The notes: generated by a model from the sequence alone, not told the origin. A stretch of DNA of 64,000 bases from Actinomycetota bacterium (GCA_020160915.1 JAIUPK010000003.1:186001-250000), one strand, 5' to 3'; counted from the stretch's first letter, positions 39,625-48,930 are shown. Numbers and translations: made by a program.

Positions 39625-40706
39625 GAGGCCTCCACGGAGTCCAGGGCGCGTACAGCGGTGTCCATCGGATGATCGGGTGCGAACCTGATCAGCACCTTGG
39701 CTGGCACATCAAGGGTTCCAGCCAATCGCGTGAATGCCGTGTCTGCTTCTTCCGGCCCGACAACCTGACTCACGAGCAGATCCAGCACTGGGTCTCCTTG
39801 CGCTACCCAGCTCGCCGCTTCGACGAAGATCTTGGCTGGGTAGGTGAAGCTTCCGACGAGGGTTCTCTCGTCTGTGCTGATGCGATAGGCCGAAATGGCG
39901 ACGTTGGGCTGAGCCATTCCCACGAGGCACACCCGGCCGCCGAGCACCGTCGACTGCAGGGCATCCGCGATCGTCGCGCTCGCCCCCACCGCGTCGATGG
40001 CGACGTCGACACCGATGTCATCGGTGAGTGCACGCACCGCGTCGGGCACGGCGCCCTCACCGGGGTCGATGACCTCTGCACCGAGCGCTGCGCATACGCC
40101 GCGGCGAGCCTCGTTCGGCTCAGACACGATCACTCGTGCCGCGCCAGCTCGTTTCGCGGCGAGAACGCACGACTGGCCGATCGGTCCGCCACCGACGACA
40201 AGCACGACCTGTCCGGGCGAAACCTCGACGCGGCGAACGGCGTGCACGGCCACGGCAAGCGGCTCGATGAGCGCTCCGTGCAGCGGATTGGGCAGTTCGG
40301 GCAGCACGACGACGTTGGTCGCAGGCACGGCAAAGCGCTCGGCGAGGGCCGACACGATCGCAGGGTCGACGCCCAGAACGCGGCGCTGTGGGTCGTGTTG
40401 CTCCCGGCCCTCGAACTCCTGCACCTCAGCTGCGGGAACGATGACCGGGTTCACGGTCGCAAGCGCGCCGACGGGGTAACGGTTGCTGTCAACCTCCGAC
40501 CCCACGGCCCAGATCCGCCCGACGGTCTCGTGTCCCATCACCTGCCCGGGGAACCGGCGGCCGTTCTCGCCGGTGTAGCCGTGGATGTCTGAGCCGCAGA
40601 TTCCTGTGGCGATGGTCGCGATGATGATCTCCGAAGGCTCCACGACGGGATCCTCGCGCTCGACGACGCTCAGCTTTCCGATTTCAACAAGTGTCAACGC
40701 ACGCAC
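39621..40706 (-). CDS. Zinc-type alcohol dehydrogenase (MDR superfamily)
   Basis: A 361-residue medium-chain dehydrogenase. The catalytic zinc site is GICGSDIHGYTGENG, then GHETVGRIWAVG. The NAD-binding loop is VLVVGGGPIGQSCVLAAKR. Unlike most members, the four-cysteine structural zinc lobe is missing: the region reads AEVQEFEGREQHDPQRRVLG. It resembles threonine or sorbitol dehydrogenases and should oxidise a secondary alcohol. It overlaps the SelA-like gene by four bases. Confidence 0.87.
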   Translation of the reverse strand: MRALTLVEIGKLSVVEREDPVVEPSEIIIATIATGICGSDIHGYTGENGRRFPGQVMGHETVGRIWAVGSEVDSNRYPVGALATVNPVIVPAAEVQEFEGREQHDPQRRVLGVDPAIVSALAERFAVPATNVVVLPELPNPLHGALIEPLAVAVHAVRRVEVSPGQVVLVVGGGPIGQSCVLAAKRAGAARVIVSEPNEARRGVCAALGAEVIDPGEGAVPDAVRALTDDIGVDVAIDAVGASATIADALQSTVLGGRVCLVGMAQPNVAISAYRISTDERTLVGSFTYPAKIFVEAASWVAQGDPVLDLLVSQVVGPEEADTAFTRLAGTLDVPAKVLIRFAPDHPMDTAVRALDSVEAS

Positions 40707-40764
40707 GTCATCGTTCCTCTCGAGGGGTAGTTCAGCAATTCATGTATGCGGGGGTCGCGTCGAC

Positions 40765-41898
40765 TCATGACGGTCTCCCGTCGTGCACGAGTCGTCCGCG
40801 CGAGAAGGTCATGACGCACCGAAGTCGCTCGCTTCCGGCGACAGTTCCGCCGAAACCGTCACCGAAATCGATCGCCTCCTGAACCCGCTCCAGAACCGCG
40901 ACATCCGCCGCCGCGCCCGGTGCGAGAGTTCCTACGTCAAGGCCGATCGCTCTGGCTGGTGCGGACGAGGCGCGACGCAGCACGTCGGGAAGGGGCATTC
41001 CGAGCGCGAGGAATTTGGAGAGCACGGTGGTCAGGTCGACGACCGAGTCGCGCGAGTACGCGTGGATGTCCGTGCTGATGGTGTCCGGTGGCTCACCGTC
41101 GGCGAGCATTCGTCTGGCCACGTCGAGACTGAATCCGGACATGCCGTGCCCCACATCCAGAAGCACCCCGCGCTCTCGCGCTGCGCGAACAGACGTGCGC
41201 AGACCACTGATCTCGTCCACGATGCGGTTGTCCGGCCACCCCGTGAAGGCATGGGTGATTATGTCGCCCGAACGCAGCGAGTCGGCGATCTCGTCGATGC
41301 CCGCGGGCGCCGGACCCAAGTGCACCATGAGCGGCAAGCCCACCTGATCTGCGACCCGCCGTGCCGAGGCGAGGGCGGCGCTCGTGTGCTCGCCCCCGAC
41401 ATTGCCTGACGCGCGTACCTTCACTCCGACCACGAAGTCGCGATTGGCCTCGATCGCCTCGATCGCCGCACTCTCGGAGACGTACCACGGCGCGAGCAGC
41501 TCCCCGCCGAGCATGATGCTTGTCGTGCCGATCGAGGAGATGTTGAGCATCGCGCGCACACGTACGCTCGAGCGATCGATGGTTGATGCCCGAAACGCCC
41601 CGATCAGGTGAGCGCCGGCGCTTCCTGCATCCAGGACGGTCGTCGTTCCCGATCCGAACGCCACCTCGTCGGCGGAGACTCCCAGATCCTGGCCAGCGAA
41701 GACGTGGGTGTGCAGGTCGACGAGCCCCGGGGTGACGACGCGACCGCTCACGTCGATCACAAGGTCGCCGGGTGCCTCTCGTTGCTCGGAGATCGTTCCG
41801 CCTTCGATGCGGAGATCGCGTACGACACCGTCCGATCCGTCGCCCTCGAACACCGTTCCTCCGCGCAAGACGACAGCCTCGTGATGCGTGTCAGTCAT
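40765..41898 (-). CDS. Amidohydrolase/deacetylase of the EF_0837 type
   Basis: A 377-residue TIM-barrel metallohydrolase. The HxH motif is in TPGLVDLHTHVFAGQDLG, with VGVKVRASGN supplying the carbamylated Lys, PLMVHLGPAP and ITHAFTGWPDN the two His residues, and ISTDIHAYS the Asp. The pattern matches the amidohydrolase/deacetylase group that acts on N-acetyl amino acids or acyl-amino compounds. The ATG at 41898 overlaps the upstream gene by eight bases. In context it would remove an acyl group before the PLP enzyme acts. Confidence 0.85.
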   Translation of the reverse strand: MTDTHHEAVVLRGGTVFEGDGSDGVVRDLRIEGGTISEQREAPGDLVIDVSGRVVTPGLVDLHTHVFAGQDLGVSADEVAFGSGTTTVLDAGSAGAHLIGAFRASTIDRSSVRVRAMLNISSIGTTSIMLGGELLAPWYVSESAAIEAIEANRDFVVGVKVRASGNVGGEHTSAALASARRVADQVGLPLMVHLGPAPAGIDEIADSLRSGDIITHAFTGWPDNRIVDEISGLRTSVRAARERGVLLDVGHGMSGFSLDVARRMLADGEPPDTISTDIHAYSRDSVVDLTTVLSKFLALGMPLPDVLRRASSAPARAIGLDVGTLAPGAAADVAVLERVQEAIDFGDGFGGTVAGSERLRCVMTFSRGRLVHDGRPS

Positions 41899-42679
41899 GG
41901 CGTTCACCCCCGAAGTCTCGAAGGTTGCCGGGATCATGGATCGCAACCACGGTGTCGAAGCGGCCCTGGAATGAGATCATTGCGGCCCGAGCGTCTGCGA
42001 TGCTCTCGGCGATGCCGATGGGCCGCCCTGTCTCGAGGTTGCGCTTGAGGAATGCGGTCTCGAGCACACCGACGACGCCATCGGAGGTATTCACGATCAC
42101 GGCGCCCGATCCGGGATGATGCCCTCCAGTTACCTCGAACTCGATACCGGGAACAATGGACGCCGATGACTCGACGAGGTGCAACCGGCCCTCGATCGCG
42201 AGCGTACGCAGGCTGGCCCACGACGAGGTACTGAAATAGAACTCGGGTGCGGGGTGACCGGTACCTCCCGACAGGAACTCCTCAACGCCCGCTCGGGCTA
42301 GATAGAAGTGAGCGTTCGGCAACAGATCGGCGTCGATGCCGCCCGAGTGGTACGTCACCGTCTGAGTGATCGCCACGAACGATACGTCCTCGCCGCGAAT
42401 GCCCGCCTCGTCCAGGATCTGTGGCAACGTGCGCACGGAACGGAATCCGACATCGTCGCCGAATGCCCGATTGGTCTCGCCGAGGGCGTCCGCTTCGGTG
42501 GCATTGAGCGGAAGACCAGCGTCGATGAGTCCTATCGTCGTGCCGTCACTGACCACCCACACGTAGAAGTACAGGTCGTGGAGCGACAGGTCATGCTCAC
42601 CGAACATCACGGCCCACCCGGGCGCGGGCAAGATAGCGGCGAGTTCAGCCCTGATGACGTACCGGTCACTCATCAGCAT
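41891..42679 (-). CDS. Metallo-beta-lactamase-fold protein with degenerate metal site
   Basis: A 262-residue protein with the layout of the N-acyl-homoserine-lactonase-like branch: LHDLYFYVWVVSDGTTIGLIDAG, LDEAGIRGEDVSFVAIT and EFEVTGGHHPGSGAVIVN. The normal THxHxDHxGG motif is replaced by TQTVTYHSGG, so three of four ligands are lost, while the later GGHHPG is kept. It may bind one metal, work with altered chemistry, or be a non-catalytic partner. It overlaps both neighbours (8 and 14 bases). ATG codons at 42679 and 42673 are both possible starts. Confidence 0.78.
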   Translation of the reverse strand: MLMSDRYVIRAELAAILPAPGWAVMFGEHDLSLHDLYFYVWVVSDGTTIGLIDAGLPLNATEADALGETNRAFGDDVGFRSVRTLPQILDEAGIRGEDVSFVAITQTVTYHSGGIDADLLPNAHFYLARAGVEEFLSGGTGHPAPEFYFSTSSWASLRTLAIEGRLHLVESSASIVPGIEFEVTGGHHPGSGAVIVNTSDGVVGVLETAFLKRNLETGRPIGIAESIADARAAMISFQGRFDTVVAIHDPGNLRDFGGERHD

Positions 42680-43640
42680 CTACAGTCTCGACCCAGCGAC
42701 GCTCGGCAGCAGAACGCCCAGCGAGCTCGGCTAGCTGAACGGCCCGACGCCCTGCCCTGATGGTTGGCTGGCCCCGATCTTCACCGCGCACTCCCGCCAC
42801 GAAGTCAACAAGCTCGGTCGACAGCCAGTCATCGTCGAACGACTCCTCGGACGTGCCGCTCGGGGTGGAGACCAGAAGCCGCCTCGACTCATCGAGTTCG
42901 ATCGATCCCAGCGTTCCTTGAATGGTGAAAGCGACGCGCGGCGGAGCGGCATAGCCGACTCCGAAGGACAGGGCGGAGGACCCGACGATGCCCGCACCGA
43001 ACTGCACGTTCAGCGTGGCGGCAAGATCGGTGTCACGATCGGCCGGTATGAAGGTCAGAGCTGACACGGCTGTGACGGCCTGTCCGAGTACCCATTCCCA
43101 GCGATCGAAGACGTGATGGCTTTGCAGACGCACAGTGCCGCCACCAGCTTCGGCGCTCCAGTACCACTCCGGGGTGCTTTCGTAGGCCTCGATCACGTTG
43201 TCTGACACGAAATACGGAGCACCGATTCCGCCGCTTCTGACGATGTCGCGCGCGCGGCGCCACTCTCCGCGGAATCGATAACTGAAGCCGACCATCCAGT
43301 ACCGTCCGGACTTCATCGCGGCGTCCACCACCTCGTCGGCTTCACGAAGGGTCACCGTCAGGGGCTTGTCGACCAGCACGTGGAGCCCTCGGCTTGCGGC
43401 CTCGAGACACGCGCGGTGGTGTGCCGCGTTGGGCAGGCCAATGTACACGGCGTCAATTCCCTCCGCGTCGGCCAGTGACCGAAAGGGCGCGGCGCCAACG
43501 GCCGACGCGACCACTGCCGCACGCTCGTCATTGGTATCAATGACCGCCGTGACAGCCGCGCCAGGAATTCCCGCGGCTGCGCGGGCGACACGCTCGCCCA
43601 TGACCCCCGCACCCCACACCGCAAGACGCAGATCACTCAT
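42666..43640 (-). CDS. Gfo/Idh/MocA-family oxidoreductase
   Basis: A 324-residue NAD(P)-dependent dehydrogenase. The Rossmann motif is LRLAVWGAGVMGERVARAA, with Asp after strand 2 (VIDTNDERA), the GLPNAAHH block and the EKP variant DKP in HVLVDKPLTV. The C-terminal domain includes VGFSYRFRGEWRRARD. It would oxidise a hydroxyl or amine of the imported compound. It overlaps the ABC ATPase gene by eight bases, tying metabolism to import. Confidence 0.86.
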   Translation of the reverse strand: MSDLRLAVWGAGVMGERVARAAAGIPGAAVTAVIDTNDERAAVVASAVGAAPFRSLADAEGIDAVYIGLPNAAHHRACLEAASRGLHVLVDKPLTVTLREADEVVDAAMKSGRYWMVGFSYRFRGEWRRARDIVRSGGIGAPYFVSDNVIEAYESTPEWYWSAEAGGGTVRLQSHHVFDRWEWVLGQAVTAVSALTFIPADRDTDLAATLNVQFGAGIVGSSALSFGVGYAAPPRVAFTIQGTLGSIELDESRRLLVSTPSGTSEESFDDDWLSTELVDFVAGVRGEDRGQPTIRAGRRAVQLAELAGRSAAERRWVETVDADE

Positions 43641-44487
43641 CGCCAGCTCCTCCCGTTCTGAACCCGCGGCGACTAAGGGCTCGGTCCGGATCCGGATAGG
43701 CAGCGAGCAGTGCTCGGGTGTACTCGTGCTCGGGTGCTCTCAGCACCTTCTGCGTGTCACCCGACTCGACGATACGACCGCTCTTCATCACGAGAAGCCG
43801 GTCTGCCAGTGCTGACAGCACGGGCAGCTGGTGCGACACGAAGATCACCGAGACACCGGTGAGATCACGCAAGTCAAGAAACAGGTTGACGATCTCGGTC
43901 TGCACCGACACGTCGAGTGCGCTCACTGCTTCGTCCGCAATCACGATCTGCGGGTTAGGGGCAAGAGCACGCGCAATGGCCACGCGTTGACGTTGACCCC
44001 CGCTCAAGTCGCGTGGCAGCCTCGCCGCATACGACGCGGGCAGACGCACTTTGTCGAGAAGCTCCGCAACGAATCGCGGATCACGCGCACCCTCGATGCC
44101 GTGAGCTACGCCGGCTTCCGTGATCGCGGCCCCAATCTGCAGACGCGGGTTGAGAGAGGAGTAGGGGTCCTGGAACACCACTTGCAGGCTCTTCCGCGCC
44201 GCACGAAGGGCCGAACCCCTGAGTGACATGAGGTTGACGCCGCCCAGCACCACCTCGCCTGCATCGGCCTCGATCAAGCGGGCAACACACTTGACCGTTG
44301 TCGACTTACCGCTTCCCGACTCTCCGGCGATGCCGATGATCTCGCCTTCGCCCAGATCGAACGAGACATCGTTGACGGCAACGAGGTCAGCCGGGCGGGG
44401 TCGCCCGGGGAGGTGGAACCCGCGGTGGCGATAGATCTTCGTCAGCCCGCTCACCGAGAGCACGGGACTGTTGTCACTCACCGTCAC
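43633..44487 (-). CDS. Peptide/nickel-type ABC importer ATPase (OppF/DppF-like)
   Basis: A 284-residue cytoplasmic ATPase of the oligopeptide importer family. Walker A is GESGSGKSTTVKC, signature LSGGQRQRVAIARA, Walker B VIADEAVSALD, where the usual DEP is DEA. The Q-loop region FQDPYSSLNPRLQIG and the C-terminal helical tail (EHEYTRALLAAYP) are typical of OppF. It forms the importer with the next four genes and overlaps the OppD-like gene by four bases. Confidence 0.92.
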   Translation of the reverse strand: MTVSDNSPVLSVSGLTKIYRHRGFHLPGRPRPADLVAVNDVSFDLGEGEIIGIAGESGSGKSTTVKCVARLIEADAGEVVLGGVNLMSLRGSALRAARKSLQVVFQDPYSSLNPRLQIGAAITEAGVAHGIEGARDPRFVAELLDKVRLPASYAARLPRDLSGGQRQRVAIARALAPNPQIVIADEAVSALDVSVQTEIVNLFLDLRDLTGVSVIFVSHQLPVLSALADRLLVMKSGRIVESGDTQKVLRAPEHEYTRALLAAYPDPDRALSRRGFRTGGAGDE

Positions 44488-45476
44488 TCACCTCCGAAAG
44501 GGCACGCACTGGTGTGAGCCGAGGCCACGGGCAAGAGGGTCATCGATACGTCTTCGCACTCCGGTCGGGCCAACGCACACCGCGGGGCGAACGGGCATCC
44601 ACTCGCATACGGCGTCGTTCCTAGCGGTGGGCCTGGAATCGTCGGCCTGCGGTATCCCCGTTCGGGAACAGCGAGAGTGGGCACCGACGCGATGAGGGCT
44701 TTGGTGTACGGATGCTTCGGACGCAGGTAGACCTCTTCGACTGGCCCCGACTCAACGATGAATCCGCCGTACATCACAGCAACGTCATCACACATTTCGG
44801 CTATGACGCCGAAATCGTGCGACACCAACAGAATCGAGGTGCCGTCGACATCTCTGATTCGCCGCAACAGCTCGAGGATCTGCGCCTGAGTCGTTGTATC
44901 CAGGGCCGTCGTCGGTTCGTCGGCAATGAGCAGGCTGGGCCTGGCCGCCATGGCAATCGCAAGCATGACGCGCTGACGCATTCCGCCGCTCAGCTCGTGA
45001 GGATACATCCTGAGTTTCGCGGCAGGATTGGGAAGCTCGACTTCCTCAAGCAAGGAGACTGCGCGGCGCTCGGCATCCTCCTTCGAGAGGTTGAGCGCGT
45101 TGCGGATCGCCTCGATCATCTGCGAGCCGATTCGTCGGGTGGGATTGAGGGAGGAGAACGGATCCTGGAAGACCATGCCGATCTCGGACGAACGGAATGC
45201 GAGCACCTCGCTCTTGCTCATTGCGAGTATGTCGCGACCGTCGAAGATCACGCTTCCCGACAGCACATGGCCGCCATCGGGCAGCAGTCGCATGACGGCG
45301 CGACAGGTCAGACTCTTGCCCGACCCCGACTCCCCCACGAGCCCCAGGATTCTCCCACGACCGATGCTGAGGCTCAGGCCGTGCACAATCGGACTGGCCT
45401 CGCCCGGCTTGGCACCAAAGCCAATGCGAAGGTCACTGATCTGAAGCAGCTCATCGTCGCGCACGTGCTCGCTCAC
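44484..45476 (-). CDS. Peptide/nickel-type ABC importer ATPase (OppD/DppD-like)
   Basis: A 330-residue ATPase. Walker A is GESGSGKSLTCRAVM, signature LSGGMRQRVMLAIAM, Walker B LIADEPTTALD. The C-terminal extension carries the Cys-rich GCPFAPRC...C...C pattern that binds an Fe-S cluster in OppD/DppD proteins (cysteines near residues 287, 293, 301 and 322). I use the GTG at 45476, which overlaps the upstream permease stop (GTGA). The frame is open for 33 more codons that lie inside that permease gene. Confidence 0.92.
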   Translation of the reverse strand: MSEHVRDDELLQISDLRIGFGAKPGEASPIVHGLSLSIGRGRILGLVGESGSGKSLTCRAVMRLLPDGGHVLSGSVIFDGRDILAMSKSEVLAFRSSEIGMVFQDPFSSLNPTRRIGSQMIEAIRNALNLSKEDAERRAVSLLEEVELPNPAAKLRMYPHELSGGMRQRVMLAIAMAARPSLLIADEPTTALDTTTQAQILELLRRIRDVDGTSILLVSHDFGVIAEMCDDVAVMYGGFIVESGPVEEVYLRPKHPYTKALIASVPTLAVPERGYRRPTIPGPPLGTTPYASGCPFAPRCALARPECEDVSMTLLPVASAHTSACPFGGE

Positions 45477-46309
45477 CGCTTGGCCTTGCTTCCGGTCGAG
45501 AAACCGTCGTCGATCATTCCGACACCCACTCCGAGAGCGATGAGCACCAACGCTGGGAGGGTGGATATCCACCATGCCGACAGCAGGAAGGGCTGACCCC
45601 CCGCAATGATCGACCCGAGATCGGCAACTGGCGGCTGAGTGCCGAAGCCCAAGTAGGACATCGCCGCGAGCACGACCATCGCCGCGACGACATCCATCGT
45701 CGCGAAGGTCAGGCTCGGACGAATCACGTTGGGGATCACATGACGGAACAGGATGCGGGCGGGCGAGTAGCCGAGCGACTTGGTGGCCATGATGAACTCG
45801 TGTTCTCTCAGGGAGAGCACCTCTGCTCGAGCGAGTCGTGCATAGACCGCCCAGCCGACGACAACCATTCCCACGCCGACGCTGAAGGTCCCGACGCCGA
45901 GGATGACTACGGTCGCGAGCACAACCACGATGAAGGGAATCGCGATCGCGGTGTCGACGACGCGAGAAAGGAAGGCGTCAACCCAGCCTCCCGCGTACGC
46001 GACGAGGGATCCGATGATCGTGCCGATCACGACTGTCGCAATGGTGACCAGAACCCCGGCAAGCAGGGAGATCTGGGTGCCGACGAGGGTCCTCGTCAGA
46101 ACGTCCCGGCCCACGGAGTCCGTCCCCATCCAGTGCGCGAACGATGGAGGCTCGAGCGACCCGAGCACGTCGGGGGCGTTGGGTTCCCACGGAGAGAGGA
46201 TCGGGCCGACGAGCGCGGCCAGTACCACCACACCAACAATGGAGGCGCCGACTTTGGTCTCCGTCGACCACGTGCCTCCGAGACGAGAACGAAATTTGAT
46301 CTCAGCCAT
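45473..46309 (-). CDS. Peptide-type ABC importer permease (DppC-like)
   Basis: A 278-residue inner-membrane permease with about six helices. The family-specific outside segment GSLEPPSFAHWMGTDSVGRDVLTRTLVGTQISL (read in parts) and the EAA loop ATKSLGYSPARILFRHVIPN, which contacts the ATPases, are clear. The ATG at 46309 overlaps the DppB-like gene by eight bases. Substrates of this family range from peptides to nickel chelates, opines and glycosides, so the cargo here is not fixed. Confidence 0.92.
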   Translation of the reverse strand: MAEIKFRSRLGGTWSTETKVGASIVGVVVLAALVGPILSPWEPNAPDVLGSLEPPSFAHWMGTDSVGRDVLTRTLVGTQISLLAGVLVTIATVVIGTIIGSLVAYAGGWVDAFLSRVVDTAIAIPFIVVVLATVVILGVGTFSVGVGMVVVGWAVYARLARAEVLSLREHEFIMATKSLGYSPARILFRHVIPNVIRPSLTFATMDVVAAMVVLAAMSYLGFGTQPPVADLGSIIAGGQPFLLSAWWISTLPALVLIALGVGVGMIDDGFSTGSKAKR

Positions 46310-47249
46310 TTCTGATTGCGTTCCTGACTCGTGGGTCCAGCGCGGCCTGAAGAAGGTCGGCGACCAGACCGGCAACGATTACGACAGTGCCCGCAAGAAG
46401 TGCGATCGCCTGCACGACGGGGTAGTCGCGTCGCTCGACCGCCTGCACGAGCAGAGATCCAAGACCGGGGATGCTGAAGACCTGCTCGATCACGGCAGTG
46501 CCTCCGATGAGGAATCCGACGACGACCGCGACGATGGAGATCGTAGGGGTCACAGCATTTCGAAGTGCGTGCCGAGCGAGCACACGATTCTCCGAGTACC
46601 CACGCGCTCTGGCCGCCTCGATGTACTCGCTGTCGAGCACGCGCTTCATACTCGAACGCAGAGTGCGGAGCACAACTGCGACCAGGGATAGCGCAATGGC
46701 GATCGCGGGGAGTGTGAGCGTGCGGAACGCTCCTACCAGCCCTGGCTGATAACCCGAGACCGGAAACAATCCCCAGGCGATACCAAAGATGAGAGCGAGC
46801 ACGAGCCCGACCCAGAAGGCAGGCATCGCAAGAAGTGCCGTCGCGAGGATTCGCAGCGTGAAGTCGGCAACGGTTCCGCTGCGGACAGCCGCGAAGACGC
46901 CGAGCACTCCGCCGAAGATCACCGCGAGAAGGAGTCCGTAGGTGATGAGATAGGCGCTGGGCTCCATGCGCGAGGCGACGAGAGTCTGGATCGACTGGCC
47001 GAAGGTCACGGACTCGCCGAGGTCGCCAGTGACGATCCTCGTGAGGTACGTCCACAGTTGCGTGAGCATCGGTTCATTGAGGCCCAGTCGCTCTCGGACC
47101 GTCTCCACATACTCGGCCGGCACTCGCTCACCGAGCATGATCCTCACCGGGTCGCCCGGCACGGCCTGGAGAATCAGAAACACAACGATCACCAGGCCGA
47201 GCAGTTGGGCCAGACCGAGAAGAAGCCTCCGGAAGAGGTAGTTCAGCAC
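46302..47249 (-). CDS. Peptide-type ABC importer permease (DppB-like)
   Basis: A 315-residue permease beginning MLNYLFRRLLLGLAQLLGLV. It has the DppB features FLILQAVPGDPVRIMLG, LGLNEPMLTQLWTYL and ITYGLLLAVIFGGVLGV, and an EAA loop AARARGYSENRVLARHALRN. It is the second gene of the run, 52 bases after the binding-protein stop. It pairs with the DppC-like protein to form the channel. Confidence 0.93.
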   Translation of the reverse strand: MLNYLFRRLLLGLAQLLGLVIVVFLILQAVPGDPVRIMLGERVPAEYVETVRERLGLNEPMLTQLWTYLTRIVTGDLGESVTFGQSIQTLVASRMEPSAYLITYGLLLAVIFGGVLGVFAAVRSGTVADFTLRILATALLAMPAFWVGLVLALIFGIAWGLFPVSGYQPGLVGAFRTLTLPAIAIALSLVAVVLRTLRSSMKRVLDSEYIEAARARGYSENRVLARHALRNAVTPTISIVAVVVGFLIGGTAVIEQVFSIPGLGSLLVQAVERRDYPVVQAIALLAGTVVIVAGLVADLLQAALDPRVRNAIRNG

Positions 47250-47301
47250 GCTTACCTACCTCTTCCGGAGCTTGTCTTCGAACTTCACTATTCGGAGAAC
47301 C

Positions 47302-48894
47302 TTAGCCAGCGATCCAGGTCGTGGTGAAGGTGCTCTGTCCAATCGGGTTCGTGGTGAACCCGCATACCTCGTTGAGGTGTCCGTTCACGAGGGGCAGGTT
47401 GAGCACGTTGATGGCCGGCTGCGCCTCGAGCATCGCCGCCTGGATGGCTGGCCACTTGGCCGCGCGCTCGTCCTCGTCAGTGGTTCCCGTGAAGTCAAGA
47501 ACCATTGCCTCGACCGCGGGGTCGTTCCACCAGGTGAAGAACCCGTTCGTCCCACCCTGCACGCCATAGAACTCGGCGAACTCATCCGGGATCGGGACGT
47601 CGCTGGCCGCGAACGAGTAGGGCAGCATCATGTCGTAGGTGCCTCCCGTGAAGTTCTTGCTCAGCGTTGCCTGATCTTCGGGGAGCAGCTCGACAGTCGC
47701 ACCGAGCTCGGCCCAAGATGCCTGCAGCACTGCGGCCAGGCTTTCGAAGGCAGCGTTGCCGCTCGGGTACTCGAGCGTCGCCGTGAAGCCATCCGGGTAG
47801 GCGGAATCCGCGATGAGAGCCTTCGCCGCTTCGAGGTCGAACGGAGTCGGCGCAATCTCCGAGCCATCAGCATCGAATCGCAGGCGCGGAAGGATGCTGT
47901 TGGGAGACTCGCCCATGCCGAAGTAGATCTTCTCGTTGACAGCGTCGCGATCGATCGCGAGCGACAGCGCCTGACGCACGTTCTGATCGGCGAACGGCCC
48001 CTGCTGGTTGTTGAGCGACAGCAGGATCCATGACGGAATCGAGAACTCGTCGATCGTCAGCGACGCCTCGGACTGCAGCGCCTCCACCTGAGACCACGGC
48101 ACGTTGTCGACCATCTGAACATCCCCGGAGCGCAGGGCGAGCGTGCGGCTGTTGTCGTCAGTGACAAAGCGGAAAGCGACGCTGTCGAGCAGTGGTCCTG
48201 AGGCATCCCAATAGTTGTCGTTCTTCACGAAGCTGATCGATGAGCCCTTGACCCACTCGTCAACGACGAACGGGCCGCTTCCGATCGGAGCGTCGAAGAA
48301 CGAATCCCCCGCTGCCTCAGCTTCTTCCTGCGGAATGATTCCGGCGGTCACCATAGCAAGCGAGTAGAGGAAGCCACCGATGGGCTCGGTCATGTTGACC
48401 TGCACCGTGGAGTCGTCCACTACCGTCGTCGAGTCGTAGCCGCGCGCGAACGATGCCCACTGGCTCACGTCGGGGTTGGACCAGTTGTCGAGGGTGTACT
48501 TCACATCGGCTGCGGTGACCTGACGTCCATTGGAGAACTTTGCGCCCTCGCGAATGTGGAAGGTGTGGGTTAGGCCGTCGTCTGACGTGCTCCATTCGTC
48601 CGCGACACCGCCGACGAGATCCTGAGACTTTCCGGTCGGATCCATGCGAATGAGGGTCTCGAAGACCATGTTCAGGGCTTCGGTGTCACCGAAGCCGCCC
48701 GGAGTTGAGTAGGGGCTGAGCGAGAGCGTCTCGTTCTGCTTGGCGACGGTGATCGCTCCACCCGCTACGGGAGTTGATGTGCAGCGGCTATCGCTGGCAC
48801 CCGGCGTCGTGGGCTCTCCGCCAGCCGTACAGCCGACGAGGCCGATAGCTAGCGCAGCGCCCGCCGCGATCGAGATTGTTGAACGAAACTTCAC
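47302..48894 (-). CDS. ABC importer substrate-binding lipoprotein (family 5)
   Basis: A 530-residue lipoprotein that binds the imported compound outside the membrane. The signal peptide MKFRSTISIAAGAALAIGLV ends in a lipobox with Cys near residue 22, followed by a Gly/Thr/Pro linker. Family 5 (SBP_bac_5) motifs include WSTSDDGLTHTFHIREGAKF and VRQALSLAIDRDAV. The GTG start has AGGAGG four bases upstream. It is the first gene of the 14-gene run and follows a strong palindrome. Family members bind peptides, opines, sugars or nickel, so the ligand is open. Confidence 0.93.
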   Translation of the reverse strand: MKFRSTISIAAGAALAIGLVGCTAGGEPTTPGASDSRCTSTPVAGGAITVAKQNETLSLSPYSTPGGFGDTEALNMVFETLIRMDPTGKSQDLVGGVADEWSTSDDGLTHTFHIREGAKFSNGRQVTAADVKYTLDNWSNPDVSQWASFARGYDSTTVVDDSTVQVNMTEPIGGFLYSLAMVTAGIIPQEEAEAAGDSFFDAPIGSGPFVVDEWVKGSSISFVKNDNYWDASGPLLDSVAFRFVTDDNSRTLALRSGDVQMVDNVPWSQVEALQSEASLTIDEFSIPSWILLSLNNQQGPFADQNVRQALSLAIDRDAVNEKIYFGMGESPNSILPRLRFDADGSEIAPTPFDLEAAKALIADSAYPDGFTATLEYPSGNAAFESLAAVLQASWAELGATVELLPEDQATLSKNFTGGTYDMMLPYSFAASDVPIPDEFAEFYGVQGGTNGFFTWWNDPAVEAMVLDFTGTTDEDERAAKWPAIQAAMLEAQPAINVLNLPLVNGHLNEVCGFTTNPIGQSTFTTTWIAG

Positions 48895-48930
48895 GGTGCC
48901 TCCTGGGGTGTGTCGAAACTTTCCAATTCA

